Source: Chloroflexota bacterium
Lineage (GTDB): Bacteria; Chloroflexota; Anaerolineae; Caldilineales; Caldilineaceae
DNA length: 64,000 nucleotides
Assembly (NCBI GenBank): GCA_016861025.1
Contig: BOKO01000001.1
Location: forward strand, 426,001 to 490,000
Direction of reading: 5' to 3'
Part shown: positions 42,400 to 50,955 of the stretch, piece after piece
How the letters are laid out: each line of letters starts with the position of its first letter
How positions within the stretch are numbered: the first letter of the stretch is position 1
Program-made: the position numbers and the translations under genes
The notes under the pieces: generated by a model
What the model saw: the letters and a program-made list of their open reading frames with translations, nothing else
Databases searched by the model: none
What the model was told of the DNA's origin: nothing

Positions 42400-43971
42400 T
42401 CATCGATTTCCCCACATAATTCTCAATGTAGGCCGCCCTTCGCTATTCCAGTCGCCGGTGTCGGACGAGACAAAGTATTTGCCGCTGTGATAGGCGGAGT
42501 CAGCTTCGTAGAGAATAAGTCGGACAGGCTGATTGTCTTGATAAGCGGCGGCGACAGCGTAGGTGACATCCCACGTCCGGGGTGCGCCGGGCCAGTTAAT
42601 CGGCGCGCGTACCGGATCGACCCAACGTCCGGTTACATTTTCCCACGCAAACGGAGCATTGTTCCATGTGATGGTGTTTTCCTGCCAGTCCTCAGCGGCA
42701 GTGAGCACCTGAATCCAGGAAGGCTGCGCCTGGTTGGCGTCGCCAGCATTGCCGAATTGATGGAGGGTGAGCGTTGCTGAGATGATAACTTTGTTTAGAG
42801 GTACGGTGTCAAGCGGGAATGTGACATAATACTTGGCGAAACAGGGCCAGTCAGCAATATCCGATTGGTTCTGGATATTAAAATCTGGCGCGCTGCCATA
42901 ATTGCGATTGGCCCACTCATTCCAGATGTGCGAGTCGTCGCCAGGACATTGGTTGGTAATGGCGCTGCCGACGTCGGCGTCAGGCACGGAGGTGTGATTC
43001 TGTGTCGGGCGACGAACAACGGTCTCGCCAGCTGATGCGACGGCGGGAGGGGAGTACATAGGTAGACCGAAACGCAGACGCCCCCAGGTGGCGGGTTGGT
43101 CGCGCTGCATTGATTCCGGCCAGAATTGTACAGGCAACGGCGAGGCGTTGCGGTCGTCGCGGTCGTGAAGCTGAAGCGCCAGTCGCCATTCGTTCCCCGT
43201 TGGTGGCGGTGCGTTGAGACCGAGCGTGGAGAAGGGGATGGTGAACTTCAGTGCCCAGCCGCGGTCAGTGCCGATGTTGTTGTTGAGCGATTCGCCGCGC
43301 CAGCCAGGAAGCGTCTCGAAGTTCAACGCTGCGCCCTGCCAGTCGCCTCCACCGCCGCGATAGCTGGTGCGATGGTCAGGGCTGACCCCTCCGGAGAGTT
43401 GAGCGACAAAGCGATGCGAACTTGTAGTGAGAACGCTAGCGTTCGGATTTGTGTCGAGTAGCAATGTGACGGCATCCCAATCGGTCAACGTCTCAGAAGT
43501 AGGCGATTCGTCGTACCAGAGATGGCGGTCGAAGACAGCAATATAGACGGTCAATCCGGACTGGTTGTAGCCGACGCGCACGTCGGCGTAGTTGCTTGTC
43601 TCCGAGAGATAGCCAAACCAGAAAATCGCCATCTGCTCGAACACCACGTCGCCGACAAAAAAAGGTGCATTGACGCGTCGCTGTGTTGCTACGGGCGCCG
43701 GCTCGTCAGTCTCGGTTGGCGTCGGGGTCAAGGTTGTCCCCGGCGTTTTGGTTGGTGATGGAGACGCAGGAAGCGTCGGTGTTTCGGTCGGTCGCGGAGT
43801 CAAAGTTGGCGTCGGCGTCTCATTGTGTACAACAAGGGGAATAAAGATCGTTTGGTTGGTTGGTTCTCCTTGCGCAAGTGCTCCCCGCTTTGTGGACAGC
43901 ACTGAAACGAATGCCAGCATGAAGAGAACCGCCAGCAACACTGCGTAAGCTATTGTTTTGCTTTTTGTCAT
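42400..43971 (-). CDS. Secreted stalked protein: CBM9-like plus DNRLRE domain
   Basis: 523 residues from an ATG with AGGAGGGG upstream. A signal or anchor (IAYAVLLAVLFMLAFVSVLS) is followed by a Thr-Pro stalk (about 53-93, TPTPTLTPRPTETPTLP...). A CBM9-like domain (about 98-310) starts VNAPFFVGDVVFEQMAIFWFG and includes LTVYIAVFDRHLWYDES, DWDAVTLLLDT. The C-terminal about 190 residues match the DNRLRE family: DVGSAITNQCPGDDSHIWNEWANRNYGSAPDFNIQNQ, NKVIISATLTLHQFGNAG, WQENTITWNNAPFAW and LILYEADSAYHSGKYFVSSD. Such domains display sugar-binding or adhesive surfaces. It lies 42 bases after the PQQ-propeller gene and is probably co-transcribed with it. Confidence 0.8.
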   Translation of the reverse strand: MTKSKTIAYAVLLAVLFMLAFVSVLSTKRGALAQGEPTNQTIFIPLVVHNETPTPTLTPRPTETPTLPASPSPTKTPGTTLTPTPTETDEPAPVATQRRVNAPFFVGDVVFEQMAIFWFGYLSETSNYADVRVGYNQSGLTVYIAVFDRHLWYDESPTSETLTDWDAVTLLLDTNPNASVLTTSSHRFVAQLSGGVSPDHRTSYRGGGGDWQGAALNFETLPGWRGESLNNNIGTDRGWALKFTIPFSTLGLNAPPPTGNEWRLALQLHDRDDRNASPLPVQFWPESMQRDQPATWGRLRFGLPMYSPPAVASAGETVVRRPTQNHTSVPDADVGSAITNQCPGDDSHIWNEWANRNYGSAPDFNIQNQSDIADWPCFAKYYVTFPLDTVPLNKVIISATLTLHQFGNAGDANQAQPSWIQVLTAAEDWQENTITWNNAPFAWENVTGRWVDPVRAPINWPGAPRTWDVTYAVAAAYQDNQPVRLILYEADSAYHSGKYFVSSDTGDWNSEGRPTLRIMWGNR

Positions 43972-44013
43972 CGTAATCTCCCCTCCTGAAAGTTGCTGTC
44001 TCCAGATTGGACG

Positions 44014-46158
44014 CTACTGACGCATCGCATCAACGAGAACAATCTGTTCAGACTGGGAGACATAGATGACTGGGTCACCCTGATACCACTCGATCAGCCC
44101 TGTGACGCGCACCCGCTGGCGAGCAGCGTAGATATGCTCCGGCGGCTGGGCGAAATTTGACCAATGTTGTTTGAGTATCCTGACCAGAAACGCACCCTGA
44201 TGAGGTGTCTGGAAGGTGAGATAGACTGCCTTGCCGTTGTTGAAGACATCGTGCAGTTCGCCTTCGACGGTGACGGTGCGGTCTGCAAAGCTACGCGCGG
44301 CGGTGTAGTCGATGACGCCTTCATGCACGAAGGAGAGGCGGGCAGTGAATGCCTGTTCAGGGGATGGCTGGGAAGCGACACCAGTAGGCTGGCCATTTTC
44401 GAGCGCCACCACCGCTCCATCGGTGGAAACATAGTAGATGGTGTCGTTGCTGACCACCCAGGAGGCGTATTCGCTCCAGTAGCGGTCGTAGACAGTTCCC
44501 TGGTTATAGTAGATGTAGAAGCCGCCAGGGATCGTCCGTGGATCGCCGTCCTGCGTCAAACCGCCTGGGCAATAGTGGCTCGTGCTGAAGCCGCAGTTGC
44601 TGGCGGAGGTAATGATGTGCGGCAGGTTGGCGGTGGTGATCGGCGTGTTGGCGGACGCACCGCGATTAGGCGAGCGATCGATAACCCGATGGGCGAGGCC
44701 GAACATCCAGTGACCGCCAAAGAGGTGGTCGCCTGCCATCGAGAGGTTTGCCTGCTCGTCGGTGGGGAAGAAGGTGTTGTCGATGAAGCGAACATGGCCT
44801 GCCTCGAAGCCAGCCACCGTGCTGCTGTTGAGCATCATTTCGCCGAAATGTGAATCCCAACGACCGTCGCAGGGACTGGCTAGACACGGCGAGCCGCGCA
44901 TGACGACGTAGGCGACCTCACTGCCGTCATCGAAATGCTTGACGACGGGCTGTGGCCCCATCGGCATGTAGTCGCCGTCGCCGAAACCGCCATGACCGAC
45001 GTTGGCGACAAACGCAGTTTCGCCGCTGTCTAGGTTGAGCGCAAGCAGCGCCTGTTGCGCTTGGTCGCCGACCAGATTGCTGCGCATAGCGGCGTTGGTG
45101 GAGGGCCAAGGATTCCAGCGCCACAGCGTCTGCCAGTCTAGACGAAGTTTAACAAGGACCAGTCCGTTCTGTTCGGCGATGACCGGCCAGCCGCGGCTGA
45201 CTTCGGCGTTGTTGCTGTCTCCGCCAGGGTTGCCTGCTAAACGCGGTGTCGTTTTGTTGCGCCATGCACGGCTTCCGTCATTGTTGCGGATAGCGTGGAC
45301 ATAAAGATCGCGCGACGCAACGACGACAAGATCACGCGTCGCCGAATAAGCTGGCGGTGTATCGACCGGTGAACCGGCGTCGTAGCGCCATGCCTGCTGC
45401 ATGGTGCGTTTGTCGACGGCGTAGACAAAGTTGCCCATCGAGAAGAAGACGCGCTCGCCGGCAATCGCTGGGGGCAGGGGCAGGTCGCTGCCGCCGCTGC
45501 CGGCAAAGCTGCCGAGCGTGGCGCCGGTGGCGGCGTCGAGCTTGTAGAGCGTCCCATTGGTGGAGACGACGAAGAGCGCGCCGGTGTCGCCGTCGTAAGC
45601 GGGCGTGGAGTTGATGGCGCCGCCGGGGGTGCGATTCCATACTACGGCGCCATTGGCGTTGTTGAGCGCGTAGACGCCATTGCTGCCCGCCGCAATGTAG
45701 ACGCGCCCGCCGCCGGTGACTGGCTGGCTGTTGCGCGGCAAGCCAAATTTACCGGCGGAAATGCCGCCGGTGGCGTTGGGGCCGTTCCATGCCCACTTCC
45801 AACGCCAGGGCGTCGGCACGGAGATCGCCGTGTAGCTGGTGCGCTGGGCATCATGAGCGTGTTGCGTCCATTCTGACGGCGCGGTCGGGATCGGTGTCGA
45901 TGGCGTCTGCGTTGTAGTTGGTGTTGAAGTTGAGGTGACTGTATTTGACGGCGTCGCAGTCGGCGACGATGTGTGCGTTGGTGTGTGGGTGGGCGTTGCG
46001 GTTGGCGCTGCACCTGATATGACAGGCAGATACACCTGTGTGCCCGGAATTGTCTCGCCCGGCGTCGGCTGACCGTAGATTGCCGGAGAACTGCACGTGC
46101 CAACTACGCCTGCGGCGAAGATGACAATAACGGCAGTGATAATATGAAATCGATACAT
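44014..46158 (-). CDS. Secreted PQQ-type beta-propeller with Thr-Pro stalk
   Basis: 714 residues from the ATG at 46158 (AAGGGA 5 bases upstream). The hydrophobic N-terminus (FHIITAVIVIFAAGVVGTCSS) is lipoprotein-like, with a Cys at VVGTC. A Thr/Pro stalk (about 50-95) leads to WTQHAHDAQRTSYTAI. Several PQQ_2-type blades follow: GGRVYIAAGSNGVYALNNANGAVVWNR, DTGALFVVSTNGTLYKLDAATGATLGSF, GERVFFSMGNFVYAVDKRTMQQAWRYD and TRDLVVVASRDLYVHAIRNNDGSRAWRN. A long variable region and a C-terminal nucleic-acid-type (OB-like) region (VTVEGELHDVFNNGKAVYLTFQTPH, RQRVRVTGLIEWYQGDPVIYV) end the protein. It probably builds or binds the cell surface; enzymatic PQQ use is not supported. Confidence 0.78.
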   Translation of the reverse strand: MYRFHIITAVIVIFAAGVVGTCSSPAIYGQPTPGETIPGTQVYLPVISGAAPTATPTHTPTHTSSPTATPSNTVTSTSTPTTTQTPSTPIPTAPSEWTQHAHDAQRTSYTAISVPTPWRWKWAWNGPNATGGISAGKFGLPRNSQPVTGGGRVYIAAGSNGVYALNNANGAVVWNRTPGGAINSTPAYDGDTGALFVVSTNGTLYKLDAATGATLGSFAGSGGSDLPLPPAIAGERVFFSMGNFVYAVDKRTMQQAWRYDAGSPVDTPPAYSATRDLVVVASRDLYVHAIRNNDGSRAWRNKTTPRLAGNPGGDSNNAEVSRGWPVIAEQNGLVLVKLRLDWQTLWRWNPWPSTNAAMRSNLVGDQAQQALLALNLDSGETAFVANVGHGGFGDGDYMPMGPQPVVKHFDDGSEVAYVVMRGSPCLASPCDGRWDSHFGEMMLNSSTVAGFEAGHVRFIDNTFFPTDEQANLSMAGDHLFGGHWMFGLAHRVIDRSPNRGASANTPITTANLPHIITSASNCGFSTSHYCPGGLTQDGDPRTIPGGFYIYYNQGTVYDRYWSEYASWVVSNDTIYYVSTDGAVVALENGQPTGVASQPSPEQAFTARLSFVHEGVIDYTAARSFADRTVTVEGELHDVFNNGKAVYLTFQTPHQGAFLVRILKQHWSNFAQPPEHIYAARQRVRVTGLIEWYQGDPVIYVSQSEQIVLVDAMRQ

Positions 46159-46465
46159 GCTAAATCCCTTAACCATATTTACACTGTACAAAAGCAGGCG
46201 GGGGTGAAAACTGTTCGGAGTGTATCATATTTCCTCATTCGATGTTGTACGCCTGTCCGCAATGCCGCCGATGCGTTTCGGACGCCTGCTGTTCGATATT
46301 GCTACAGATTCTGCATGACCAGATGCCAGAAATCGCAGATTATGCCAAATTAGATTCTGAGACAGGCAGTTGATCGTGTACAATCTCCGCAAGTTGATTA
46401 TCTCACGACGCCAGTCACTCTGGCAGTGTTGAAAGGCGTAGCCGACGCTCAAGCGCATGGTGTAA
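46159..46465. other. 307-base divergent spacer
   Basis: No credible gene. It holds the minus-strand promoter candidate noted separately for the PQQ-propeller gene. I see no repeat, tRNA or terminator. The plus-strand GT4 gene has no clear ribosome binding site or strong -10 here. Confidence 0.5.
46183..46210 (-). promoter_or_regulatory. Promoter candidate for the PQQ-propeller gene
   Basis: On the minus strand TTTTCA (46205-46210), a 16-base spacer and TACAGT (46183-46188). The implied leader of about 18-20 bases holds the AAGGGA ribosome binding site. Confidence 0.35.
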
Positions 46466-47692
46466 ATGAACATCCTTTTTTTGACGCAGGTGCTGCCCTT
46501 TCCTTTAGATGCCGGGCCGAAAGCGCGTGCATATTATGTTTTGCGCGCACTGGCGCAGCGCCATGAGGTGACATTGCTCTCCTTTGTGCGCAGCACGGAT
46601 ACAGCGGCGGCGGTCGACCATTTGCACTCCTTTTGCGCTGACGTGAGAACCGCGCCAATGACGCGTTCCAGCTTTCGAGATGCTGGCTACCTGCTTCGGA
46701 GCCTGGTTTTCAGTCGCCCGTTCATCATTGAACGCGACGCCTCAGTGGACATGAATCGGGCAATCGATGCGTTAGCGCAGGCGGATGTTCCGTTTGACGC
46801 CGTTCACGCTGACCAGCTTTGGATGGCGCCCTATGCGCTGCGCTTCTGCACCATTGCAGGAAGGAAAGTGCGGCGTCCTTTGAGCGTGCTGGATCAACAC
46901 AACGCCGTTTTCATGATTCCACAGCGCATGGCCGACGGCGAACGCAACCCATTCAAGCGTGCGTTGATGATGCTGGAGGCGCGCAAACTGGCGACCTTCG
47001 AGGTGAATACGTGCCGGGCGTTCGATCGCGTCACATGGGTCACGCAGGAGGATTTTGACGCCGTGCAAGCGCAGGCAGCGCGAGTAGGCGTGCAGGTTCC
47101 CAACGACGGCGTCCTGCCGATCTGCGGCGACCCGGAAGCCATCGCGCCGATTGCACGCAGCCCAAGTGGGCGGCGCGTGACGTTTCTGGGCGGGCTGCAC
47201 TATCCGCCCAACGCGCAAGGCATTGCCTGGTTCGCCAGAGAAATCTTCCCGCAAGTCTTGAGAGTTGTTCCTGATGCGATCCTGACGGTGATCGGCAAAC
47301 AGCCGCCGCCGGAGCTGGCGATGCTTGGCATTCCATCGCGCAATCTGGAGGTCACAGGCTACGTCGATGATCCGACGCCCTATCTCGCCGAGAGCGCCGT
47401 GTTCATCGTGCCGCTGCTGGCAGGCGGCGGGATGCGCGTCAAGATTATTGACGGCTGGACGTGGGGACTACCGATTGTGAGCACAACCATCGGCGCCGAG
47501 GGCGTTGCCGCTGAACACGGCGTCAACCTGCTGCTGGCTGATGATCCGGCGGCTTTTGCACGCGCCGTCGCCGATCTATTTGTCGATCCGGCGCTGAATC
47601 AAAGGATTGCCGCAGGCGGACGCAGCACTGTGTTGAAGCGATACAACTGGCGCATCGTCTATCGAGATTGGGAGCGAATCTATCAGCGCTGA
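46466..47692 (+). CDS. GT4 glycosyltransferase, PEP-CTERM/EpsH-associated type
   Basis: 408 residues. MNILFLTQVLPFPLDAGPKARAYYVLRALAQRHEVTLLSFVRSTD resembles the start of the GT4 at 33524. The donor domain has RVTFLGGLHYPPNAQGIAWFAREIFPQVLRVVPDAILTVIGK, NLEVTGYVDDPTPYLAESAVFIVPLLAGGGMRVKIIDGWTWGLPIVSTTIGAEGV and a C-terminal helix EALNQRIAAGGRSTVLKRYNW. No first glutamate of EX7E is evident. It is the first of two adjacent GT4 genes 19 bases apart. Confidence 0.88.
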   Translation: MNILFLTQVLPFPLDAGPKARAYYVLRALAQRHEVTLLSFVRSTDTAAAVDHLHSFCADVRTAPMTRSSFRDAGYLLRSLVFSRPFIIERDASVDMNRAIDALAQADVPFDAVHADQLWMAPYALRFCTIAGRKVRRPLSVLDQHNAVFMIPQRMADGERNPFKRALMMLEARKLATFEVNTCRAFDRVTWVTQEDFDAVQAQAARVGVQVPNDGVLPICGDPEAIAPIARSPSGRRVTFLGGLHYPPNAQGIAWFAREIFPQVLRVVPDAILTVIGKQPPPELAMLGIPSRNLEVTGYVDDPTPYLAESAVFIVPLLAGGGMRVKIIDGWTWGLPIVSTTIGAEGVAAEHGVNLLLADDPAAFARAVADLFVDPALNQRIAAGGRSTVLKRYNWRIVYRDWERIYQR

Positions 47693-47711
47693 TCTGTAAG
47701 GAACATCGTAC

Positions 47712-48983
47712 ATGAATATCTTGTTTGTCGCGCCCTATGCACCAAATCCGGTGCGGGTGCGACCGTATGAGTTCATTCGCACACTGCTTCGTCGCGGCCA
47801 CAGCGTAACGGTCGGCTCATTGTGGACTTCGGAACAGGAGCGCGCCGATCTGGCGACGCTTGAAGGGTTTGGCGCGCGCATAATTGCCGAGCCGATGCGC
47901 ACGGTGAATTCGCTCTTCAACAGCGCGCTGGCGCTTTTTCGCTCCACGCCGTTGCAGGCTTCGTATAGCTGGAATCCTGACTTGATGGCGCGATTGTGCG
48001 CTGCCTTGCAAGCCGACCGATTCGATGCGGTGCATGTTGAACATTTGCGTGGCAGCCGCTATGCTGTCGGTGTGCGCAACTTTCTTGCCAGGACGTCCTC
48101 CATCCCGCGTTTGCCAATTCTATGGGACAGCGTTGACTCGATATCATTTCTTTTTGAGCAGGCGGTCAAGTCGAGCCGGACGCTGCGCGGGCGGTTGATC
48201 ACCGGCGTTGAGCTGGGGCGCACACGTCGCCATGAAGCCTGGCTAGTGCGTCAGTTCGAGCGCACACTAGTCACGTCGGCGTTGGATAAAGCGGCGTTTG
48301 TCGGGCTGCTCGGCGAATACGCCGCCGACGAGCTGCCGCTGTTGGCTGAGCGCATCGAGGTCATCCCCAATGGCGTCGATCTGGACGTCTTTGCGTTCCG
48401 CGATCAAACGGCGCGCGCTTCTTCGCGCATCATTTTCAGCGGCAAGATGAGCTATCACGCCAATGTCACTGCGGCGCTCTATCTGGTAAACGATATTATG
48501 CCGCTGGTGTGGGCGCAACGCCCCGATGTGGAGGTGTGGATTGTGGGGCGGGACCCGACCGCCGAAGTGCGCAAGCTGGCCGCCAATCAGCCGACGCTGC
48601 CGGGCAGCGGCCAGCCGCGTGTGGTTGTCACCGGCGGCGTGCCTTCGATGCCTGAATATATTCAGTCCGCCGCCGTCGCCGTGGCGCCGTTGCTCTACGG
48701 CGCCGGCATTCAGAACAAGGCGCTTGAAGCCATGGCTTGCGGAACGCCGGTGGTGGCGACGCATCAGGCGACAGCGGCGTTGACGGTTGTTTCAGATCGT
48801 GAACTGCTGATTGCCGACACGCCAGAGGCCTTTGCTGAAGCGCTGCTCAAACTGCTGGCGGACCCGAGGCTGCGCGCCCAAATCGGCGAAGCAGGGCGAC
48901 GTTATGTGGAGACGCACCACTCCTGGGATGCGGCGGCGGGTGCGCTCGAACAGCTTTATCGCATACAGCCTTTTGTTGATTAA
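47712..48983 (+). CDS. GT4 family glycosyltransferase
   Basis: 423 residues with AAGGA about 9 bases before the ATG. The start MNILFVAPYAPNPVRVRPYEFIRTLLRRGHSVTVGSLW belongs to the same GT4 branch as its neighbour. The donor domain carries RIIFSGKMSYHANVTAALYLVNDIMPLVWAQRPDVEVWIVGRDPTAEVRKLA and SAAVAVAPLLYGAGIQNKALEAMACGTPVVATHQATAAL. A predicted peripheral membrane enzyme of surface glycan assembly. The stop is 13 bases before the AP4A phosphorylase-like gene, so that pair may be co-transcribed. Confidence 0.88.
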   Translation: MNILFVAPYAPNPVRVRPYEFIRTLLRRGHSVTVGSLWTSEQERADLATLEGFGARIIAEPMRTVNSLFNSALALFRSTPLQASYSWNPDLMARLCAALQADRFDAVHVEHLRGSRYAVGVRNFLARTSSIPRLPILWDSVDSISFLFEQAVKSSRTLRGRLITGVELGRTRRHEAWLVRQFERTLVTSALDKAAFVGLLGEYAADELPLLAERIEVIPNGVDLDVFAFRDQTARASSRIIFSGKMSYHANVTAALYLVNDIMPLVWAQRPDVEVWIVGRDPTAEVRKLAANQPTLPGSGQPRVVVTGGVPSMPEYIQSAAVAVAPLLYGAGIQNKALEAMACGTPVVATHQATAALTVVSDRELLIADTPEAFAEALLKLLADPRLRAQIGEAGRRYVETHHSWDAAAGALEQLYRIQPFVD

Positions 48984-48996
48984 CGGCTATTTTTCT

Positions 48997-49944
48997 ATGG
49001 GCGATGACGTTTGGGGTGGGGCGCCAGTCGAGGAGAGCAACCTGGGGGCGACAGCGCGTCGTGTTGCGGCACGCGCCAGGCAGTCGGGCGCACTCCGACC
49101 AATCGAAACAACGCTTCACCACATCGAACACGGAGGCGTCCGGTTTGTAGTGCGAATGCTAGACGGCGCATCCGGTCGCAAGGCTGCGCAACACCGCCTG
49201 CAACAGGCCACTATCGACCAGCCTCGCATCGCCAATCCTTTTCTGCCGCACGATCCAGCGCTCTTCGTCGCCGAACTTTCTCCGACGCATCTGTGCCTGC
49301 TCAACAAATATCCGGTGGTGGAGCATCATTTGTTGATCGTGACGCGCGCGTTTGAGGCGCAGGAGTCATTGCTCACAGTGGCGGATTTTGATGCGCTGTT
49401 GAAATGTCAGCGGGAAGTGGATGGACTGGCGTTTTACAATTCTGGCAAAATCGCCGGCGCCAGCCAACGCCACAAACATTTACAGCTTGCGCCGTTTCCG
49501 CTCGACCCGACCGGCGTCGACTCGCCGATTGACCGGGCGCTTGGCGCTCCGCACCACTACGGCGAGATTGTGCGCTCACCGCATTTGCCTTTTGTCCATG
49601 CACTGCTGTGGCTGTCGGAGAATCGCTTTGCCGAAGCTGAGGAAATCGCAGGGAGTTATCGGTCGATGCTGAACGCCATCGGCGTCTGGACGGATGAGCT
49701 GGCTGCGCCCAAACCGTACAACTGGCTGGCTACGCGACGCTGGATGCTGGCTGTGCCGCGCTGCGCGGAGGGCGTCGGCGGGATTTCGGTGAACGGGCTA
49801 GGCTTCGCTGGCAGTTTGCTGGTGCGCGATGAAGTGCAGTTGGCCTGGTTGCGCACAGTTGGCCCGCTGAATGTGTTGTGCGCTGTGAGCGACTGCCGCG
49901 CGACTCTCGCTGACAAGTCTTTGCCGTTGCAAGGTGCAGAATGA
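48997..49944 (+). CDS. ATP adenylyltransferase (AP4A phosphorylase, Apa1/Apa2-like)
   Basis: 315 residues from the ATG at 48997. The frame is open upstream into the GT4 gene, but that part is not homologous. A HIT-superfamily active site of the Apa1/2 type is visible: SQRHKHLQLAPF with His159 and His161 around QRHKHLQL, preceded by LSPTHLCLLNKYPVVEHHLLIVTRAFEAQESLL, the strand-helix of this family. The C-terminal part, KPYNWLATRRWMLAVPRC, also fits. It splits diadenosine polyphosphates with phosphate to ADP and ATP and so may control alarmone-like AP4A levels. It has a 4-base overlap (ATGA) with the next gene. Confidence 0.8.
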   Translation: MGDDVWGGAPVEESNLGATARRVAARARQSGALRPIETTLHHIEHGGVRFVVRMLDGASGRKAAQHRLQQATIDQPRIANPFLPHDPALFVAELSPTHLCLLNKYPVVEHHLLIVTRAFEAQESLLTVADFDALLKCQREVDGLAFYNSGKIAGASQRHKHLQLAPFPLDPTGVDSPIDRALGAPHHYGEIVRSPHLPFVHALLWLSENRFAEAEEIAGSYRSMLNAIGVWTDELAAPKPYNWLATRRWMLAVPRCAEGVGGISVNGLGFAGSLLVRDEVQLAWLRTVGPLNVLCAVSDCRATLADKSLPLQGAE

Positions 49945-50819
49945 TCGGCGCTGCGATGACATTGGAAACAGACGTTCTACGGTCGCGCGGCTGGCGACGC
50001 TCCAGTCGACCGCAAGGGCAGCCAACGCGCGGCAAGACTGCCGCCAATCGCTTGCGCAGCGTTGATGCCTTCATGGCGCTCTATGATTCGCATCTGCTGC
50101 GTCGCGAAGACGGCGCTTTTGGCGGCGCCTGGTTCGTCGATCTTGGCTATGGCGCTGAGCCGGTGACGACGCTGGAGAGCGCCATGCGCTTTCGCCGCAT
50201 CAACCCGGCGCTGCCAGTGCTCGGTGTAGAGATCGACGCGGCGCGCGTGGCGGCGGCGCAACCGTTCACCGACGACAAAACACACTTTCGGCTCGGCGGC
50301 TTCAACTTGCCGCTGCATCGCCTGCCCGACGGTTGTATGGAATCTGTGCGTGCGATCCGGGCGTTTAATGTGTTGCGCCAGTATGATGAGGCCGAAGTTG
50401 CGTCCGCCTATGCGGAACTGGCGCAATGCGCTTTACCTGGCGCACTGTTGATTGAGGGCACTTCAGATCCGAGCGGCGGTCTATGGGTGGCGAATGTGCT
50501 GCGCCGCGCGCTTGCTGCGCCAACGTGGCGGTTTGAGGCGCTTGTGTTCAGCGACCGACGGCGAGCGCGCGTGGCGCCAGAAGCCTTTCAGGCGGTGTTG
50601 CCAAAGAATTTGATCCACCGTATGACGCCGGGCGAGCCGATCCACACCTTTCTACAGGCATGGCAAGATGCGGCAAGGCGCACCGCGCATGAACGGGTTT
50701 GGGGTGGTCGCCGTTGGTTTGTCGCCGCGGGCCAAGCTTTACGACAGCTTGGGTTTGCGGTCGATGCGCGACGGCGGTGGTTGTCGCGCGGTTATCTGGT
50801 GCTTATGTCATTGTCGTGA
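49941..50819 (+). CDS. SAM methyltransferase-like protein, function unknown
   Basis: 292 residues. A Rossmann-like region near 60-135 reads WFVDLGYGAEPVTTLESAMRFRRINPALPVLGVEIDAARVAAAQPF, with the DxGxGxx motif (DLGYGAEP) and acidic end of strand 2 (GVEID) of class I methyltransferases. Then ESVRAIRAFNVLRQYDEAEVASAYAELAQCALPGALLIEGTSDPSGGLWVANVL gives the post-motif strands. The C-terminal region (about 190-292) is basic and includes FSDRRRARVAPEAFQAVLPKNLIHRM. No substrate motif is recognised. The 4-base overlap with the AP4A phosphorylase gene suggests joint function, for example nucleotide or RNA methylation, but this is only inference. Confidence 0.6.
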   Translation: MIGAAMTLETDVLRSRGWRRSSRPQGQPTRGKTAANRLRSVDAFMALYDSHLLRREDGAFGGAWFVDLGYGAEPVTTLESAMRFRRINPALPVLGVEIDAARVAAAQPFTDDKTHFRLGGFNLPLHRLPDGCMESVRAIRAFNVLRQYDEAEVASAYAELAQCALPGALLIEGTSDPSGGLWVANVLRRALAAPTWRFEALVFSDRRRARVAPEAFQAVLPKNLIHRMTPGEPIHTFLQAWQDAARRTAHERVWGGRRWFVAAGQALRQLGFAVDARRRWLSRGYLVLMSLS

Positions 50820-50829
50820 AGTGGCTTTG

Positions 50830-50855
50830 TTGACTTATCGATAATATGATATAAC
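50830..50855 (+). promoter_or_regulatory. Weak promoter candidate upstream of receiver-kinase
   Basis: TTGACT (50830-50835) and TATAAC (50850-50855) are separated by only 14 bases. The region is AT-rich compared with flanking genes. Confidence 0.22.
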
Positions 50856-50955
50856 TGAAATAGCTGACGAAAAGCTTACAGTATTGGCATGAGGGTAGGT
50901 TTGCAGCACAGAATCCGATTCAATGACGGCGTATAACGATTGTGAGGGCAGCAGA

